Below, piece by piece: positions 17,397 through 27,356 of a stretch of 64,000 nt of DNA (position 1 is the first letter of the stretch; each line of letters starts with the position of its first letter). The DNA comes from Dyadobacter sp. CECT 9275 (GTDB lineage: Bacteria > Bacteroidota > Bacteroidia > Cytophagales > Spirosomataceae), in contig NZ_CAJRAF010000001.1 in the NCBI RefSeq assembly GCF_907164905.1, positions 248,001 through 312,000 of the forward strand, read 5' to 3'. The notes beneath the pieces are model-generated. The model had not been told where the DNA came from. It saw only the letters and a program-made list of their open reading frames with translations, and searched no databases. A program made the position numbers and the translations under genes.

Positions 17397-19421
17397 TTAA
17401 TAACTCAGAATGGTAAATTCTGTTCTCCGGTTCTTCTGGTGTTCTTCTTCCGTTTTTGCATTGGGAATGATGAGTTCTCTTTCTCCATAACCCCTGGCCA
17501 CCATGCGGTCTGCATCAATACCTTTCAGGTTGAGATAATTTACAGCCGATTCGGCCCTGTTCTGTGAGAGTGTCATGTTATAGGCATCGGTGGCGCGGGC
17601 ATCGGTATGTGAGCTGAGCTCAATCTTCATGCTTGGATTGTCTTTTAAGATCTGCACCAGTTTGTCGAGCTCTATGGCTGCGTCGGGCCGGATATTGTAC
17701 TTGTTAAGATCATAGTAGATATTTTCAAGAACAAAGGTTTTGTTCAGTTCAAGCTTATCCAGTTTTACTGAAACATAATAGGTGGTATCCGTTAAAACTT
17801 TGGTCAGAAAAATGGGAGGAATCGTGCGGCCGTTCATAGAGAATGGCTCACGTTTGCTGATATATCCTTTCCGCTGAACCAGTAATACGTATGATTTGCC
17901 TTCTTCCACGGGGTGCCTTCCAAATTTGCCCGCAGCATCAGAAAACACCTGAGCAATAGGGACGTCCGAAGTATCAGGTAAAATATTCACAATCGCAGAA
18001 TCCAGGGGTTGTGAAGGCGTGGTATTCTCTGAGATATCCCCGGCAAGAAAATAGCGGACTACTTTTGGCTTGCCATTCACGTAATTTGGATTTTTGGGAT
18101 TCATAGGATCGTTGGGGTCATCCTTTTTGGCAATCGTAGTACTATCGGGCTCTTCAGGAGCAGCAAAGTAATACAGGTCGTCATCTCCTTTTCCTCCATC
18201 CCGGTTGGACGAGAAAAAACCTTTTCTGAGACCTTCGTAAAACACCAGTCCGAAATCGTCCTGCGGACTGTTAAAAGGTAGCCCCAGATTTTCAATTGTT
18301 ATGATGCCCTGAGAGCGCGTTGCCGAAAAAAGATCCAGTTTGCCAAGGCCCGGATGTCCGTCCGAGGCAAAATACAGTTTTCCGCCTTCGGCAACATAGG
18401 GGAACATTTCATCTCCTGCGGTATTGATATCCCTGCCCATGTTGACGGGCTTGGAGAACCTGCCCGAAGCATCCATATTGGTCCGGTAAAGATCAATTCC
18501 GCCAGCACCGCCAGCGCGGTTGGATGCGAAGTAGAGCGTTTTTCCATCGCGCGAAAATGCAGGGGAACCGTCCCAAGCCAGTGAGTCATTTACAGGGAGT
18601 ATAGCGGGCGGTGTCCATTGGCCATTTACATTACGGCTGAGATAGAGATCCACATCGGCAGTGCCATTCTTTTTACCGGTATTGCCTCTTGCAAAAACAA
18701 GCGTCTTGCCATCCGGAGAAAATGCCGGAGAACCTTCGTTGGCATCTTCTGCAAAAATTTCCTTGCTAAATAATACAGGTGTTCCCTGTGTCTGCCACGG
18801 ATCTTCTGCAATGTTTACTTTATAAAGGCCCAGCATGGCCTGGCCGTTGTTCTTATAGATTTTTTCTTTTTTGGAAGAAGAAAAAACAAGCTCTTTGCCA
18901 AGTATTGCAGGAGAGAATTCCGCTCCGCTGGTATTAAGGGGCAGGTCCTTTAGTTCAACTTCCAGTTTTGTTGTTTTAAGCCTATCGGCAATTTTCAGGA
19001 TCTCAACTTCCCTTAATGCTCTTTCCTGTAAATTTTTCGGGCTGTTTGGCGCAGAGGCAAAAGCGGAGAACTGGGTGGATGCTTCGGCATACTGCCCGGC
19101 TGTTTTTAACGCATAGGCATACTGAAACTGAGCTTCCGGATTGACGATACCACCGTCGAGCGCTTTTTTGTAATAAGGAATAGCTTCTTTGAAGCGGTTG
19201 GAAAGCCGGTACGATTCAGCAATGAAAAAGCTGGTTTGGGTAGGTTCGTAATTGGCATCGGCAGCTTTTTGAAATCCCTTGATAGCGAGGTCATATTCTC
19301 CGTTGTCAAATTTTTTGACGCCATCTTTGTAGGCTTGCATGGCTGAATTACACCCCGATAGCAAAGCACTTATTACCAGAAGACTTATAATGAAAGTAAA
19401 ATTACTCCGCAAAATTCTCAT
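17397..19421 (-). CDS. PorE-like OmpA-family lipoprotein (TPR, beta-propeller, CRD, OmpA)
   Basis: 674 residues. A lipobox (ISALLSGC) gives Cys24. TPR-like helices span about 28-140, WD40-like PD40 blades about 165-410 (GSPAFSPDGKTLVFARG; GSPAFSRDGKTLYFASNRAGG), a carboxypeptidase-regulatory-like beta domain about 455-545, and an OmpA C-terminal domain about 565-674 (SSHTDARATDAYNMTLSQNRAESAVNYL) that binds peptidoglycan. This order matches PorE, a type IX secretion component linking the secretion complex to the cell wall. Other TPR/PD40/OmpA paralogues exist in these genomes, so assignment to PorE itself is tentative. The T9SS cargo domain at the window's left edge shows the system is present. 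Confidence 0.75.
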   Translation of the reverse strand: MRILRSNFTFIISLLVISALLSGCNSAMQAYKDGVKKFDNGEYDLAIKGFQKAADANYEPTQTSFFIAESYRLSNRFKEAIPYYKKALDGGIVNPEAQFQYAYALKTAGQYAEASTQFSAFASAPNSPKNLQERALREVEILKIADRLKTTKLEVELKDLPLNTSGAEFSPAILGKELVFSSSKKEKIYKNNGQAMLGLYKVNIAEDPWQTQGTPVLFSKEIFAEDANEGSPAFSPDGKTLVFARGNTGKKNGTADVDLYLSRNVNGQWTPPAILPVNDSLAWDGSPAFSRDGKTLYFASNRAGGAGGIDLYRTNMDASGRFSKPVNMGRDINTAGDEMFPYVAEGGKLYFASDGHPGLGKLDLFSATRSQGIITIENLGLPFNSPQDDFGLVFYEGLRKGFFSSNRDGGKGDDDLYYFAAPEEPDSTTIAKKDDPNDPMNPKNPNYVNGKPKVVRYFLAGDISENTTPSQPLDSAIVNILPDTSDVPIAQVFSDAAGKFGRHPVEEGKSYVLLVQRKGYISKREPFSMNGRTIPPIFLTKVLTDTTYYVSVKLDKLELNKTFVLENIYYDLNKYNIRPDAAIELDKLVQILKDNPSMKIELSSHTDARATDAYNMTLSQNRAESAVNYLNLKGIDADRMVARGYGERELIIPNAKTEEEHQKNRRTEFTILSY

Positions 19422-20008
19422 AATTAAAGGTATAAAATCTATCGATTGTCAAGACACTTCGTGGGTTTTTAACAGCAATACTAATAAACAACGTTTGGAA
19501 ATAAAATTCCGGATATAAGGATGGAATATTTTTATTGAAATATTTAAATCAATATCCGGGTGCTGACAGAAGCTTTTATTTACTACGACAACAGGTAACT
19601 TTTTACAGGACCTTACCAATCCCGTTGCTGGATATGTAATACTTTGTCAAGGCATTAGGGTGTAAAATTTACCCGGATCGGTCAATTCAGACCATGTTTT
19701 GCCGAATGTAGATAAATTTTCTGGCAGTGAACGCCGGTTGGTCCAACAAAACATACCGGGGCATTCCGGAAGTGACAGCACAGGACTTGTCTGAAACGTG
19801 ATCTATCACAAGCCTTCACTCCTCACAACAGGCACATCAGGCTGTGATTGGGACGTATAGATGCAGATAATGTTTGTATTAATCAAAAAAAAATGTCAAC
19901 CTTTTGTAAATCAATATGAAAGTTATAATTTTGCAGTCCGATTTTTCGGGAAAACTGTTTTAAAAACAAACGACTGGATATCTAACCAGATCAAAATCAA
20001 TTTGTTAA
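19422..20008. other. Intergenic region upstream of the ribosomal cluster
   Basis: 587 bases between the divergent PorE-like gene and rpsL. Apart from the rpsL promoter (19903-19933) and its roughly 70-base leader, I see no gene, tRNA or repeat. A small CTGG/CCAG inverted repeat lies in the leader just upstream of the rpsL ATG. The remainder is AT-rich and shows no recognised feature. Confidence 0.5.
19903..19933 (+). promoter_or_regulatory. Promoter of rpsL-rpsG (Bacteroidota type)
   Basis: TTTG (19903-19906), 19 bases, then TAATTTTG (19926-19933): an exact match to the Bacteroidota -33/-7 consensus. Transcription should begin near 19940, about 70 bases before the rpsL ATG. The -7 box continues as GCAGTCCG, the same extension seen at the rplC promoter. 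Confidence 0.85.
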
Positions 20009-20422
20009 ATGCCAACTATTTCACAATTAGTACGTAAAGGTAGAGAGACCATTACTTGGAAATCAAAGTCTCCGGCTTTGGATTCCTGCCCTCAGCGTAG
20101 GGGTGTGTGTACCCGTGTGTACACCACAACGCCAAAAAAACCAAACTCAGCACTTCGTAAAGTAGCCCGTGTGCGTCTTTCCAACAACAAGGAGGTGAAC
20201 GCATATATCCCGGGTGAAGGACACAACCTGCAGGAGCACTCCATCGTGTTGATCCGCGGTGGTCGTGTGAAGGATTTGCCAGGTGTACGTTACCACATCA
20301 TCCGTGGTGCATTGGATACAGCCGGTGTAAACGGCCGTAAACAACGTCGTTCTAAATATGGTGCGAAACGTCCGAAACCAGGACAAGCTCCGGCAGCACC
20401 AGTAAAAGGTAAGAAAAAATAA
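20009..20422 (+). CDS. rpsL: 30S ribosomal protein S12
   Basis: 137 residues. [37 protein letters not shown] and [24 protein letters not shown] are invariant S12 segments near the decoding centre. Lysines of KKPNSALRK and PGVRYH are the classic streptomycin-resistance positions and look wild type. A short Lys/Ala/Pro tail ([13 protein letters not shown]) is added. First gene after a strong promoter, co-transcribed with rpsG. Confidence 0.98.
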   Translation: MPTISQLVRKGRETITWKSKSPALDSCPQRRGVCTRVYTTTPKKPNSALRKVARVRLSNNKEVNAYIPGEGHNLQEHSIVLIRGGRVKDLPGVRYHIIRGALDTAGVNGRKQRRSKYGAKRPKPGQAPAAPVKGKKK

Positions 20423-20540
20423 AAAAGTAACTCTCTCTGCTTTTATTAAGTCATTCATCTAAATAAAAGGGAAGTAATCCAGGCGATGGCCAGGGTGAAT
20501 AAGTTGCAAAACGAAACCTCGTTAAACATTAAGTATTAAA

Positions 20541-21008
20541 ATGAGAAAGTCCAAACCAAAGAAAAGATATATCCTGCCTGATCCAAAGTTCAGGGATGTA
20601 CAGGTGACCAAGTTTGTTAACAACCTGATGCTTGAAGGTAAGAAAAGCATCGCTTTCACCATCTTCTACGATGCGTTGGAGCTGGTTGAGAAAAAGACAA
20701 GCGAAAGCGGCCTCGAAACATGGAGAAAAGCATTGAACAATGTAACACCCTCTGTGGAAGTAAAAAGCCGCCGGGTAGGTGGTGCTACTTTCCAGGTTCC
20801 TACCGAGGTTCGTCCGGAACGTAAGCAGTCGCTGGGTATGAAATGGTTGATCAACTATGCACGTAAACGTGGTGAAAAAACCATGATGGACCGTCTGGCC
20901 GGTGAAATCATTGCTGCTGCCAAAGGTGAAGGTGCTGCTGTGAAGAAGAAAGATGATACCCACCGTATGGCGGATGCGAACAAAGCATTCTCGCACTTCC
21001 GGTTCTGA
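20541..21008 (+). CDS. rpsG: 30S ribosomal protein S7
   Basis: 155 residues, a standard length for S7, which nucleates assembly of the 30S head on 16S rRNA. Recognisable are [49 protein letters not shown] and the C-terminal [19 protein letters not shown]. It lies 118 bases after rpsL; that gap holds an AT-rich inverted repeat (20440-20447 with 20462-20469). It is followed by a strong terminator, so rpsL-rpsG forms its own unit. Confidence 0.98.
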   Translation: MRKSKPKKRYILPDPKFRDVQVTKFVNNLMLEGKKSIAFTIFYDALELVEKKTSESGLETWRKALNNVTPSVEVKSRRVGGATFQVPTEVRPERKQSLGMKWLINYARKRGEKTMMDRLAGEIIAAAKGEGAAVKKKDDTHRMADANKAFSHFRF

Positions 21009-21032
21009 TTCTTCCGAATATACAAATTACAG

Positions 21033-21068
21033 AAAAAGGACACTGCCACATGCAGTGTCCTTTTTTTT
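21033..21068 (+). terminator. Strong terminator after rpsG
   Basis: GGACACTGC (21038-21046), loop CACAT, GCAGTGTCC (21052-21060), followed by eight T and preceded by five A. A textbook intrinsic terminator that separates rpsL-rpsG from fusA. Confidence 0.92.
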
Positions 21069-21140
21069 GCCCGCAGGCCAAATGCTGCCTCCATATTTTT
21101 ATTCTTTTTCCAGGTTGATCGAAAAAATTACTTTCAATCA

Positions 21141-21171
21141 TTGTTTTTATAATCAACAATTTATACTTTTG
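21141..21171 (+). promoter_or_regulatory. Promoter of fusA
   Basis: TTG (21141-21143), 20 bases, TACTTTTG (21164-21171), matching the Bacteroidota promoter consensus. It lies between the rpsG terminator and the fusA ATG at 21275, giving a leader of about 95 bases. Confidence 0.8.
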
Positions 21172-21274
21172 CGCTCTGAATTTTTGAAAGTAGTGATAAG
21201 CTATGCCTTCTGAGTTCATAATTGCTTCGCATTAGAATTGCACATCGAAATAAAATAACACATCACCATTTATC

Positions 21275-23395
21275 ATGGCACGTGATCTAAGATTAACAAG
21301 AAACATTGGTATTGCCGCGCACATCGATGCTGGTAAAACGACTACTACAGAACGTATTCTTTACTACGCTGGGGTTAGCCACAAAATTGGAGAAGTACAT
21401 GATGGTGCTGCTACAATGGACTGGATGGAGCAGGAGCAGGAGCGTGGTATTACCATTACATCCGCTGCAACTACCGTTGGATGGAAGTACCGTGATGAGA
21501 ACTACCATATCAACATCATTGATACCCCTGGACACGTGGACTTTACCGTTGAGGTAAACCGCTCCCTTCGTGTATTGGATGGTTTGGTATTCCTTTTTAG
21601 TGCTGTTGATGGTGTTGAGCCTCAGTCTGAAACCAACTGGCGCCTGGCTAACAACTACAACGTTGCACGTATTGGTTTTGTCAATAAAATGGACCGTTCG
21701 GGTGCAGACTTTCTTAAAGTATGTACACAGGTGAAAGAAATGCTGGGCAGCTACGCTGTTCCGCTTCAGTTGCCGATCGGTGCGGAAGATACTTTCCGCG
21801 GAGTGGTTGACCTGGTTAACTTCCGTGGTATTGAGTGGAACGAGGCAGATAAAGGTATGACCTTTACCGAGGTGCCCATTCCTGACGATATGCTAGAAGA
21901 AGCAACAGAGTGGAGAGAAAAGTTACTCGAAGCTGTTGCTGAATTCGACGACACTTTGATGGAGAAATATTTTGAGGATCCAAACTCCATTTCCGAAGAC
22001 GAAATTCTTGCTGCGTTGCGTGCTGCAACCATCAGCATGAAAATCGTTCCAATGGTGTGCGGTTCGTCTTTCAAAAACAAAGGTGTACAAACGATGCTTG
22101 ATTATGTGATGGCTATCCTGCCTTCACCGTTAGATCGTGAGAACATTGTTGGAACAGATCCTCGCACGGGTGACGAAATCAGCCGGAAGCCTTCTGAAAA
22201 AGATCCTTTCTGCGCGCTTGCATTTAAAATTGCAACAGATCCTTACGTAGGACGTCTGTGTTTCATCCGGTCTTATTCAGGTCTTTTGGAATCAGGTTCT
22301 TATGTACTGAACAACCGTTCAGGTAATAAGGAGCGTATCTCCCGTATATTCCAGATGCACGCCAACAAGCAAAATCAGATCGACAAGCTTGAAGCCGGTG
22401 ATATTGGTGCGGTTGTAGGTTTCAAAGATATTAAAACAGGTGATACCCTTTCTGATGAAAAGAACCCGATCGTTCTGGAATCAATGGTGTTCCCAGAGCC
22501 TGTAATTGGTTATGCAATCGAGCCTAAAAAGGCAGCTGACAGCGATAACTTCTCTAAGGCGATCACTAAACTGATCGAAGAAGATCCAACACTTCAGGTT
22601 GAAAGTAACGAAGAAACCGGGCAGACGATCATCAAAGGGATGGGTGAACTTCACCTTGAGATCATCATCGACCGTATGCGTCGTGAGTTCAAAGTGGAAG
22701 TGAACCAGGGTGCACCGCAGGTTGCTTACAAAGAGATTCTTACTAAGAATTTCGAGCACCGTGAGGTTTATAAGAAACAAACAGGTGGTCGCGGTAAATT
22801 TGCCGATATCGTATTTGAAATCGGACCACGTGACGATAACGAAGAAGGCAAAGAACCAAAAACCGGTTTGCAGTTTGTGAACGAGGTTGTGGGTGGAGCT
22901 ATTCCCCGCGAGTTTATCCAGCCCGTTCAGAAAGGTTTTGAGGCAGCCATGGTGAATGGTGCACTCGCAGGGTATCCTTTGGATTCCATGAAGGTTCGCT
23001 TGTTCCACGGTTCATTCCACGACGTCGATTCAGATTCTCTTTCTTTTGAATTGGCTGCTAAAATTGGTTTCAAGGAAGCTGCTAAAAATGCAGGTCCTAA
23101 ACTGATGGAGCCTATCATGCACGTTGAAGTATTAACACCGGATGAATATACCGGCCCAATCACCGGTGACCTTAACCGTCGCCGTGGTATCATGAGAGGG
23201 ATGGATTCAAGGAATGGTGCACAGGTTATCAAGTGTGATGTACCTCTTTCCGAACTGTTTGGATATGTTACGGACCTTCGTACTATGTCATCAGGACGTG
23301 CAACGGCTTCACTTACTTTCGCTTACTACGAGATTGTACCTAACAACATCGCAGAAAATGTAATTGAGAAGGCAAAGGGACTTGTTAAAGCATAA
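21275..23395 (+). CDS. fusA: Elongation factor G
   Basis: 706 residues. The GTPase P-loop [17 protein letters not shown], switch [14 protein letters not shown] and [10 protein letters not shown] are canonical, and domains II-V follow with the complete length. EF-G drives translocation of tRNA and mRNA on the ribosome. Unlike the classical str operon, this gene sits between an upstream terminator with its own promoter and a downstream hairpin, so it appears to be a separately tuned unit. Confidence 0.98.
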   Translation: MARDLRLTRNIGIAAHIDAGKTTTTERILYYAGVSHKIGEVHDGAATMDWMEQEQERGITITSAATTVGWKYRDENYHINIIDTPGHVDFTVEVNRSLRVLDGLVFLFSAVDGVEPQSETNWRLANNYNVARIGFVNKMDRSGADFLKVCTQVKEMLGSYAVPLQLPIGAEDTFRGVVDLVNFRGIEWNEADKGMTFTEVPIPDDMLEEATEWREKLLEAVAEFDDTLMEKYFEDPNSISEDEILAALRAATISMKIVPMVCGSSFKNKGVQTMLDYVMAILPSPLDRENIVGTDPRTGDEISRKPSEKDPFCALAFKIATDPYVGRLCFIRSYSGLLESGSYVLNNRSGNKERISRIFQMHANKQNQIDKLEAGDIGAVVGFKDIKTGDTLSDEKNPIVLESMVFPEPVIGYAIEPKKAADSDNFSKAITKLIEEDPTLQVESNEETGQTIIKGMGELHLEIIIDRMRREFKVEVNQGAPQVAYKEILTKNFEHREVYKKQTGGRGKFADIVFEIGPRDDNEEGKEPKTGLQFVNEVVGGAIPREFIQPVQKGFEAAMVNGALAGYPLDSMKVRLFHGSFHDVDSDSLSFELAAKIGFKEAAKNAGPKLMEPIMHVEVLTPDEYTGPITGDLNRRRGIMRGMDSRNGAQVIKCDVPLSELFGYVTDLRTMSSGRATASLTFAYYEIVPNNIAENVIEKAKGLVKA

Positions 23396-23401
23396 ATAAT
23401 G

Positions 23402-23438
23402 AAAGCGACATGACTGGTTTAGCCGGTCATGTCGCTTT
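23402..23438 (+). terminator. Long hairpin after fusA
   Basis: AAAGCGACATGAC (23402-23414) is perfectly complementary to GTCATGTCGCTTT (23426-23438). The TGG/CCG bases inside extend the stem around a UUUAG loop. Only three T follow, so it may be a partial terminator or an mRNA-protecting structure between fusA and rpsJ. Confidence 0.6.
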
Positions 23439-23468
23439 ATGTATAAGATTTACACCGTCGAAGTAAAT

Positions 23469-23518
23469 GGTTCTTTCGCCGGGGATTGCCAGAAGTCACT
23501 GGCTAACATTTCAGAACC
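23469..23518 (+). promoter_or_regulatory. Nested stem structure just upstream of rpsJ
   Basis: GGTTCT (23469-23474) pairs with AGAACC (23513-23518), enclosing a second hairpin GCCAG (23488-23492)/CTGGC (23498-23502). It ends 16 bases before the rpsJ ATG. Such compact structures before ribosomal genes often serve as autoregulatory protein-binding leaders; this role is inferred. Confidence 0.45.
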
Positions 23519-23534
23519 GCAACAATAAAAGAAA

Positions 23535-23840
23535 ATGAATCAAAAAATTCGTATCAAACTCCGGTCTTTTGACCACAATCTGGTTGATAAGTCAGCTGAG
23601 AAAATTGTTAAGGCTGTAAAAGCAACCGGTGCAGTAGTAAGCGGTCCGATTCCTTTGCCGACAAAAAAGGAAAAGTTTACGGTTTTGCGTTCTCCTCACG
23701 TGAACAAAAAATCCCGCGAGCAATTTCAGCTTTGCACCTATAAAAGATTGGTGGACATTTTCTCCACCAGCGCAAAAACAGTTGACGCACTGATGAAACT
23801 GGAATTGCCAAGTGGTGTGGATGTAGAGATCAAAGTATAG
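23535..23840 (+). CDS. rpsJ: 30S ribosomal protein S10
   Basis: 101 residues, the full S10 length. [52 protein letters not shown] and a C-terminal [11 protein letters not shown] are the conserved segments. S10 binds the 30S head and also NusB in antitermination. In most bacteria rpsJ is followed within a few bases by rplC. Here 360 bases with competing stems, a terminator and a new promoter intervene. Confidence 0.98.
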   Translation: MNQKIRIKLRSFDHNLVDKSAEKIVKAVKATGAVVSGPIPLPTKKEKFTVLRSPHVNKKSREQFQLCTYKRLVDIFSTSAKTVDALMKLELPSGVDVEIKV

Positions 23841-24084
23841 TCAGATACAAGTTCTGGTGAGTAACGGATGGAGTGGATGTTAAATCAGAACGAAGACAGG
23901 TGGGAATAAACAGCTAAGCTGCGTATACCTCCGAGAGTAAAACTCAAAGACATAAATTGGATGAAGGTCCGTACAGGAAACCACATCTGAACTCAAACAG
24001 AGAGACTAAAAGTGTGTTTTAATACGTACTTGAAGCTTCGAGGTTCTAAACGAGGTCAGATGTAACAAACATCTGACCTTTTTT
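23841..24084 (+). promoter_or_regulatory. Putative attenuator RNA between rpsJ and rplC
   Basis: The region has no open reading frame. A hairpin is possible at about 23898-23932: AGGT/ACCT and ATA/TAT around CAGC-TAA-GCTG. ACATCTGA (23983-23990), then CTC, can pair with GAG and TCAGATGT (24052-24063) as an antiterminator of 11 pairs with one mismatch. The same TCAGATGT is also the 5' half of the terminator at 24054-24084. The two folds exclude each other, the hallmark of an attenuator. The ligand is unknown; a ribosomal protein of the downstream operon such as L4 or L3 would be the first suspect. Confidence 0.55.
24054..24084 (+). terminator. Terminator between rpsJ and rplC
   Basis: GGTCAGATGT (24054-24063), loop AACAA, ACATCTGACC (24069-24078), then six T (24079-24084). 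A perfect 10-pair intrinsic terminator that would stop transcripts coming from fusA-rpsJ. Confidence 0.92.
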
Positions 24085-24117
24085 GCTGATTATCAGAGAG
24101 AAATAATAGAATACTGC

Positions 24118-24148
24118 TTGGATAGTAAAATTTGATTTTCTACCTTTG
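24118..24148 (+). promoter_or_regulatory. Promoter of the rplC operon
   Basis: TTG (24118-24120), 20 bases, TACCTTTG (24141-24148), followed by CAGTCCG as at the rpsL promoter. It restarts transcription after the terminator; the start should be near 24155, about 45 bases before rplC. Confidence 0.82.
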
Positions 24149-24200
24149 CAGTCCGTTTTAAAGAATAAGGGTTTTACCTGCTAAATTTTAATTTCAAAAC

Positions 24201-24821
24201 ATGTCTGGTTTAATTGGTAAAAAAATCGGAATGACTAGTTTGTACAATGCTGACGGGCAGGCTCTGGCATGTACTGTGATCCAAGCTGGTCCTTGTGTTG
24301 TTACACAAGTTAGGTCCGAAGAAAAGGATGGCTATAAAGCTATCCAGTTAGGTTTTGGAGAGAAAAAGGAGAAAAACTCGTCCAGGCCGTTAATTGGTCA
24401 CTTCAAAAAAGCAAACACAACACCAAAGCAAAAAGTGGTTGAGTTTAAGGAGTTTGAAGTGGAGCATGAACTTGGAACGTCACTTTCAGTTCAGGATGTG
24501 TTCGCAGAAGGTGAATTCGTTGATGTTGTTGGTTCTGCCAAAGGCCGCGGTTTTCAGGGCGTTGTAAAACGTCATGGTTTCGGCGGGGTAGGAGGTCAGA
24601 CACACGGTCAGCATAACCGTGCGCGTCACCCAGGTTCGATTGGTGCTTGTTCATTCCCATCACGCGTATTCAAAGGCATTCGTATGGGTGGACGCATGGG
24701 TAACAATCGTGTAAAGATTCAGAATTTGCGTATTCTGAAAGTGATACCTGAGCAAAACATACTCGTAGTAAGTGGCTCAGTACCGGGATCAAAGAATTCA
24801 TTTCTAATCATTGAGAAGTAG
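24201..24821 (+). CDS. rplC: 50S ribosomal protein L3
   Basis: 206 residues. [17 protein letters not shown] opens the protein. [53 protein letters not shown] is the loop that reaches the peptidyl-transferase centre; its Gln in GGQTHG is the residue methylated by PrmB in other bacteria. First gene of the unit driven by the 24118 promoter and 5 bases ahead of rplD. Confidence 0.98.
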   Translation: MSGLIGKKIGMTSLYNADGQALACTVIQAGPCVVTQVRSEEKDGYKAIQLGFGEKKEKNSSRPLIGHFKKANTTPKQKVVEFKEFEVEHELGTSLSVQDVFAEGEFVDVVGSAKGRGFQGVVKRHGFGGVGGQTHGQHNRARHPGSIGACSFPSRVFKGIRMGGRMGNNRVKIQNLRILKVIPEQNILVVSGSVPGSKNSFLIIEK

Positions 24822-24826
24822 TACCA

Positions 24827-25456
24827 ATGGAACTGTCCGTATTAAATATAAAAGGAGAAGATACCGGCAAGAAGGTGGCTATGTCAGAAGAAATTTTTGG
24901 CATTGAACCTAATACGCATGCGATCTATCTCGATGTAAAGCTGTATCTGGCTAACCAGCGCCAAGGCACGCACAAGTCTAAGGAACGTGCTGAGATTAAT
25001 CACTCCACACGTAAAATCAAGCGTCAGAAGGGAACCGGCGGTGCCCGTGCAGGCAGTATTAAATCTCCTGTATTTGTAGGTGGTGGCCGTATTTTCGGAC
25101 CAAGACCTCGTACCTACGGTTTTAAAATCAATAAGAAAGTAAAGTCACTGGCTCGTATTTCTGCATTCTCCGTGAAGGCAAAAGCAGACGCGATATCAGT
25201 GCTGGAAGCTTTCACTTTTGATGCTCCTAAAACTAAATCGTATCTGAATGTTCTGACTTCACTTTCATTGGTGAATACCAAAACATTGTTGATCCTGCCA
25301 GCTATTGACAGTAATGTATATCTGTCGAGCCGTAACATTCCAAAAGCGAAAGTTACAACGGTTGATGCAGTGAATACATACGACCTGATGAATGCAGACC
25401 GTCTTTTGATAAGTGAATCTGCGCTGTCTATTTTGGAAACCCAATTGAACAAATAA
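24827..25456 (+). CDS. rplD: 50S ribosomal protein L4
   Basis: 209 residues. The RQKGTGGARAGSIKSPVFVGGGRIFGPRPRTY loop that lines the exit tunnel is intact. In Gammaproteobacteria L4 also represses its own operon by binding the S10 leader. That makes it a reasonable candidate ligand for the attenuator before rplC, although nothing in this gene proves it. Stop and rplW start are 2 bases apart. Confidence 0.97.
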   Translation: MELSVLNIKGEDTGKKVAMSEEIFGIEPNTHAIYLDVKLYLANQRQGTHKSKERAEINHSTRKIKRQKGTGGARAGSIKSPVFVGGGRIFGPRPRTYGFKINKKVKSLARISAFSVKAKADAISVLEAFTFDAPKTKSYLNVLTSLSLVNTKTLLILPAIDSNVYLSSRNIPKAKVTTVDAVNTYDLMNADRLLISESALSILETQLNK

Positions 25457-25458
25457 TC

Positions 25459-25746
25459 ATGAGTGTACTGAAACGTCCGATCATAACCGAAAAGGTAACG
25501 GCTCAGGGTGGTCAAGGAAAATATGCCTTCGAAGTATCTCTTACAGCTAACAAAGTAGAGATCAAGAAAGCTATTGAAAAACTGTTCGGGGTTACCGTAG
25601 AAAGCGTTCACACAATGCGTAGCATTGGTAAAAGCAAATCCCGTACTTCGGGAGGAAAATTTGTAAGTGGAAAAACATCAACTATCAAGAAAGCTATCGT
25701 AACAGTAGCGGAAGGCGAGATCATCGATATCTACGGTGAAGCATAA
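25459..25746 (+). CDS. rplW: 50S ribosomal protein L23
   Basis: 95 residues. VLKRPIITEKVTAQGGQGKYAFEVSLTANKVEIKKAIEKLFGV is the L23 core that sits at the tunnel exit and docks SRP and trigger factor. The short protein lacks extensions. It is tightly coupled to rplD upstream; 40 bases separate it from rplB. Confidence 0.97.
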   Translation: MSVLKRPIITEKVTAQGGQGKYAFEVSLTANKVEIKKAIEKLFGVTVESVHTMRSIGKSKSRTSGGKFVSGKTSTIKKAIVTVAEGEIIDIYGEA

Positions 25747-25786
25747 AATAGTTGATCGATTCAAATCTTTGACGAGTTAATAGCAA

Positions 25787-26611
25787 ATGGCAGTTAAAAA
25801 ATTAAAACCGACAAGTGCTGGTCAGCGTTTTCGCTCGGCTCCTACGTTCGAGGAGATCACAGCAGCGAAACCTGAAAAGAGTCTTCTGGAAACGATCAAA
25901 AGAACAGGTGGTCGTAACAGTTCAGGACATCGTACCATGCGCCATATTGGAGGCGGGCATAAAAGAAAGTATCGTGTAATTGATTTCAAAAGAAATCGTT
26001 TCGATGCGCCGGCAACCGTACTTACTATAGAATACGATCCGAACCGTTCAGCACGTATTGCGCTGGTTCAGTATCAGGACGACGAAAAGCGTTATATCAT
26101 TGCTCCTAATGGCTTAAAAGTAGGACAGGTAATTGTATCTGGTTCTGCTGTGGCTCCTGAGGTAGGGAATGCCCTTCCACTGGGATCTATGCCGATAGGT
26201 ACCATAGTGCATAACGTTGAACTCACTCCCGGAAAAGGAGGTCAGTTTGCAAGAAGTGCAGGAGCTTATGCTCAGTTAGTAGCGCGTGAAGGCAAATATG
26301 CCGTTCTTAAAATGCCTTCGGGTGAAATGAGGATGATCCTTTCAACCTGCATCGCTACGGTTGGAACGGTTTCCAACTCAAGCCACATGAATGTTTCGCT
26401 TGGAAAAGCAGGACGCAGACGCTGGTTGGGACGTCGCCCCCGCGTACGTGGTGTTGCCATGAACCCGGTGGATCACCCCATGGGTGGTGGTGAAGGCCGC
26501 TCCTCAGGAGGGCAGCCCCGGTCAAGAAACGGACAGTTCTCGAAAGGACTTAAAACCCGTGACCGCAACAAGCATTCTGAGAAATTGATTATCAGCCGTC
26601 GTAAAAAATAA
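25787..26611 (+). CDS. rplB: 50S ribosomal protein L2
   Basis: 274 residues, full length. [28 protein letters not shown] and the C-terminal [21 protein letters not shown] are signature segments; the latter holds the His essential for peptidyl transfer. Binds 23S rRNA domain IV and the subunit interface. 9 bases ahead of rpsS. Confidence 0.98.
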   Translation: MAVKKLKPTSAGQRFRSAPTFEEITAAKPEKSLLETIKRTGGRNSSGHRTMRHIGGGHKRKYRVIDFKRNRFDAPATVLTIEYDPNRSARIALVQYQDDEKRYIIAPNGLKVGQVIVSGSAVAPEVGNALPLGSMPIGTIVHNVELTPGKGGQFARSAGAYAQLVAREGKYAVLKMPSGEMRMILSTCIATVGTVSNSSHMNVSLGKAGRRRWLGRRPRVRGVAMNPVDHPMGGGEGRSSGGQPRSRNGQFSKGLKTRDRNKHSEKLIISRRKK

Positions 26612-26620
26612 TAGTATAAC

Positions 26621-26899
26621 ATGGCACGCTCATTAAAAAAAGGACCATATATAGACTTCCGTCTGGAGAACAAAGTTACGGCGATGAACAGTGCGTCCCG
26701 TAAATCTGTGATCAAGACCTGGTCGCGCCGCTCAATGATCTCTCCCGATTTCATAGGGCATACCTTTGCGGTGCATAACGGTAACAAGTTTATACCGGTT
26801 TATGTAACGGAGAACATGGTTGGACACAAGCTGGGTGAATTTTCACCAACACGGAATTTCCGCGGTCACACTGCGAAAAAAGATAAAGGAAGAAAATAA
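26621..26899 (+). CDS. rpsS: 30S ribosomal protein S19
   Basis: 92 residues. [42 protein letters not shown] and [18 protein letters not shown] are invariant. S19 pairs with S13 in the 30S head near the A-site tRNA. Standard S10-operon position between rplB and rplV. Confidence 0.98.
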   Translation: MARSLKKGPYIDFRLENKVTAMNSASRKSVIKTWSRRSMISPDFIGHTFAVHNGNKFIPVYVTENMVGHKLGEFSPTRNFRGHTAKKDKGRK

Positions 26900-26953
26900 T
26901 TAGTCGACGATAGCTGGTTTATCATACATAAACGAGCCTATATCTGAAAGAAC

Positions 26954-27337
26954 ATGGAAGCAAGAGCTATATTAAGAAATGTGCCTACTTCTCCTCGCAA
27001 GATGAGATTGCTGGCCGACATGATTCGCGGACAAAAGGTCAGCAAAGCGTTGGCGTTACTGAAATTTCAGCCAAGAGCTTCTTCACCTGTTTTGCATAAA
27101 GTTTTACTTTCAGCGGTAGCCAACTGGCAGCAGCTGAATGAGGATGCAAAACTTGAAGATGCAGACCTGATTGTAAAAACCGTTTTTATTGACGGTGGAC
27201 GTATGTTGAAGCGTTTGCGTCCTGCGCCCCAGGGAAGGGCTCACAGAATTCGTAAGCGTTCTAATCACATCACAATCGTGATTGATGATGAAGCGGCACA
27301 GGCAAGCGCAGAAAAAACAGTTATCACCGAATCATAA
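26954..27337 (+). CDS. rplV: 50S ribosomal protein L22
   Basis: 127 residues. ARAILRNVPTSPRKMRLLADMIRG is the conserved N-terminal helix region, and RMLKRLRPAPQGRAHRIRKRSNHITI is the beta-hairpin that narrows the exit tunnel and is altered in macrolide resistance elsewhere; it looks ordinary here. Ends with an acidic tail. Confidence 0.97.
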   Translation: MEARAILRNVPTSPRKMRLLADMIRGQKVSKALALLKFQPRASSPVLHKVLLSAVANWQQLNEDAKLEDADLIVKTVFIDGGRMLKRLRPAPQGRAHRIRKRSNHITIVIDDEAAQASAEKTVITES

Positions 27338-27356
27338 GTAAAACGATCTATATCGA

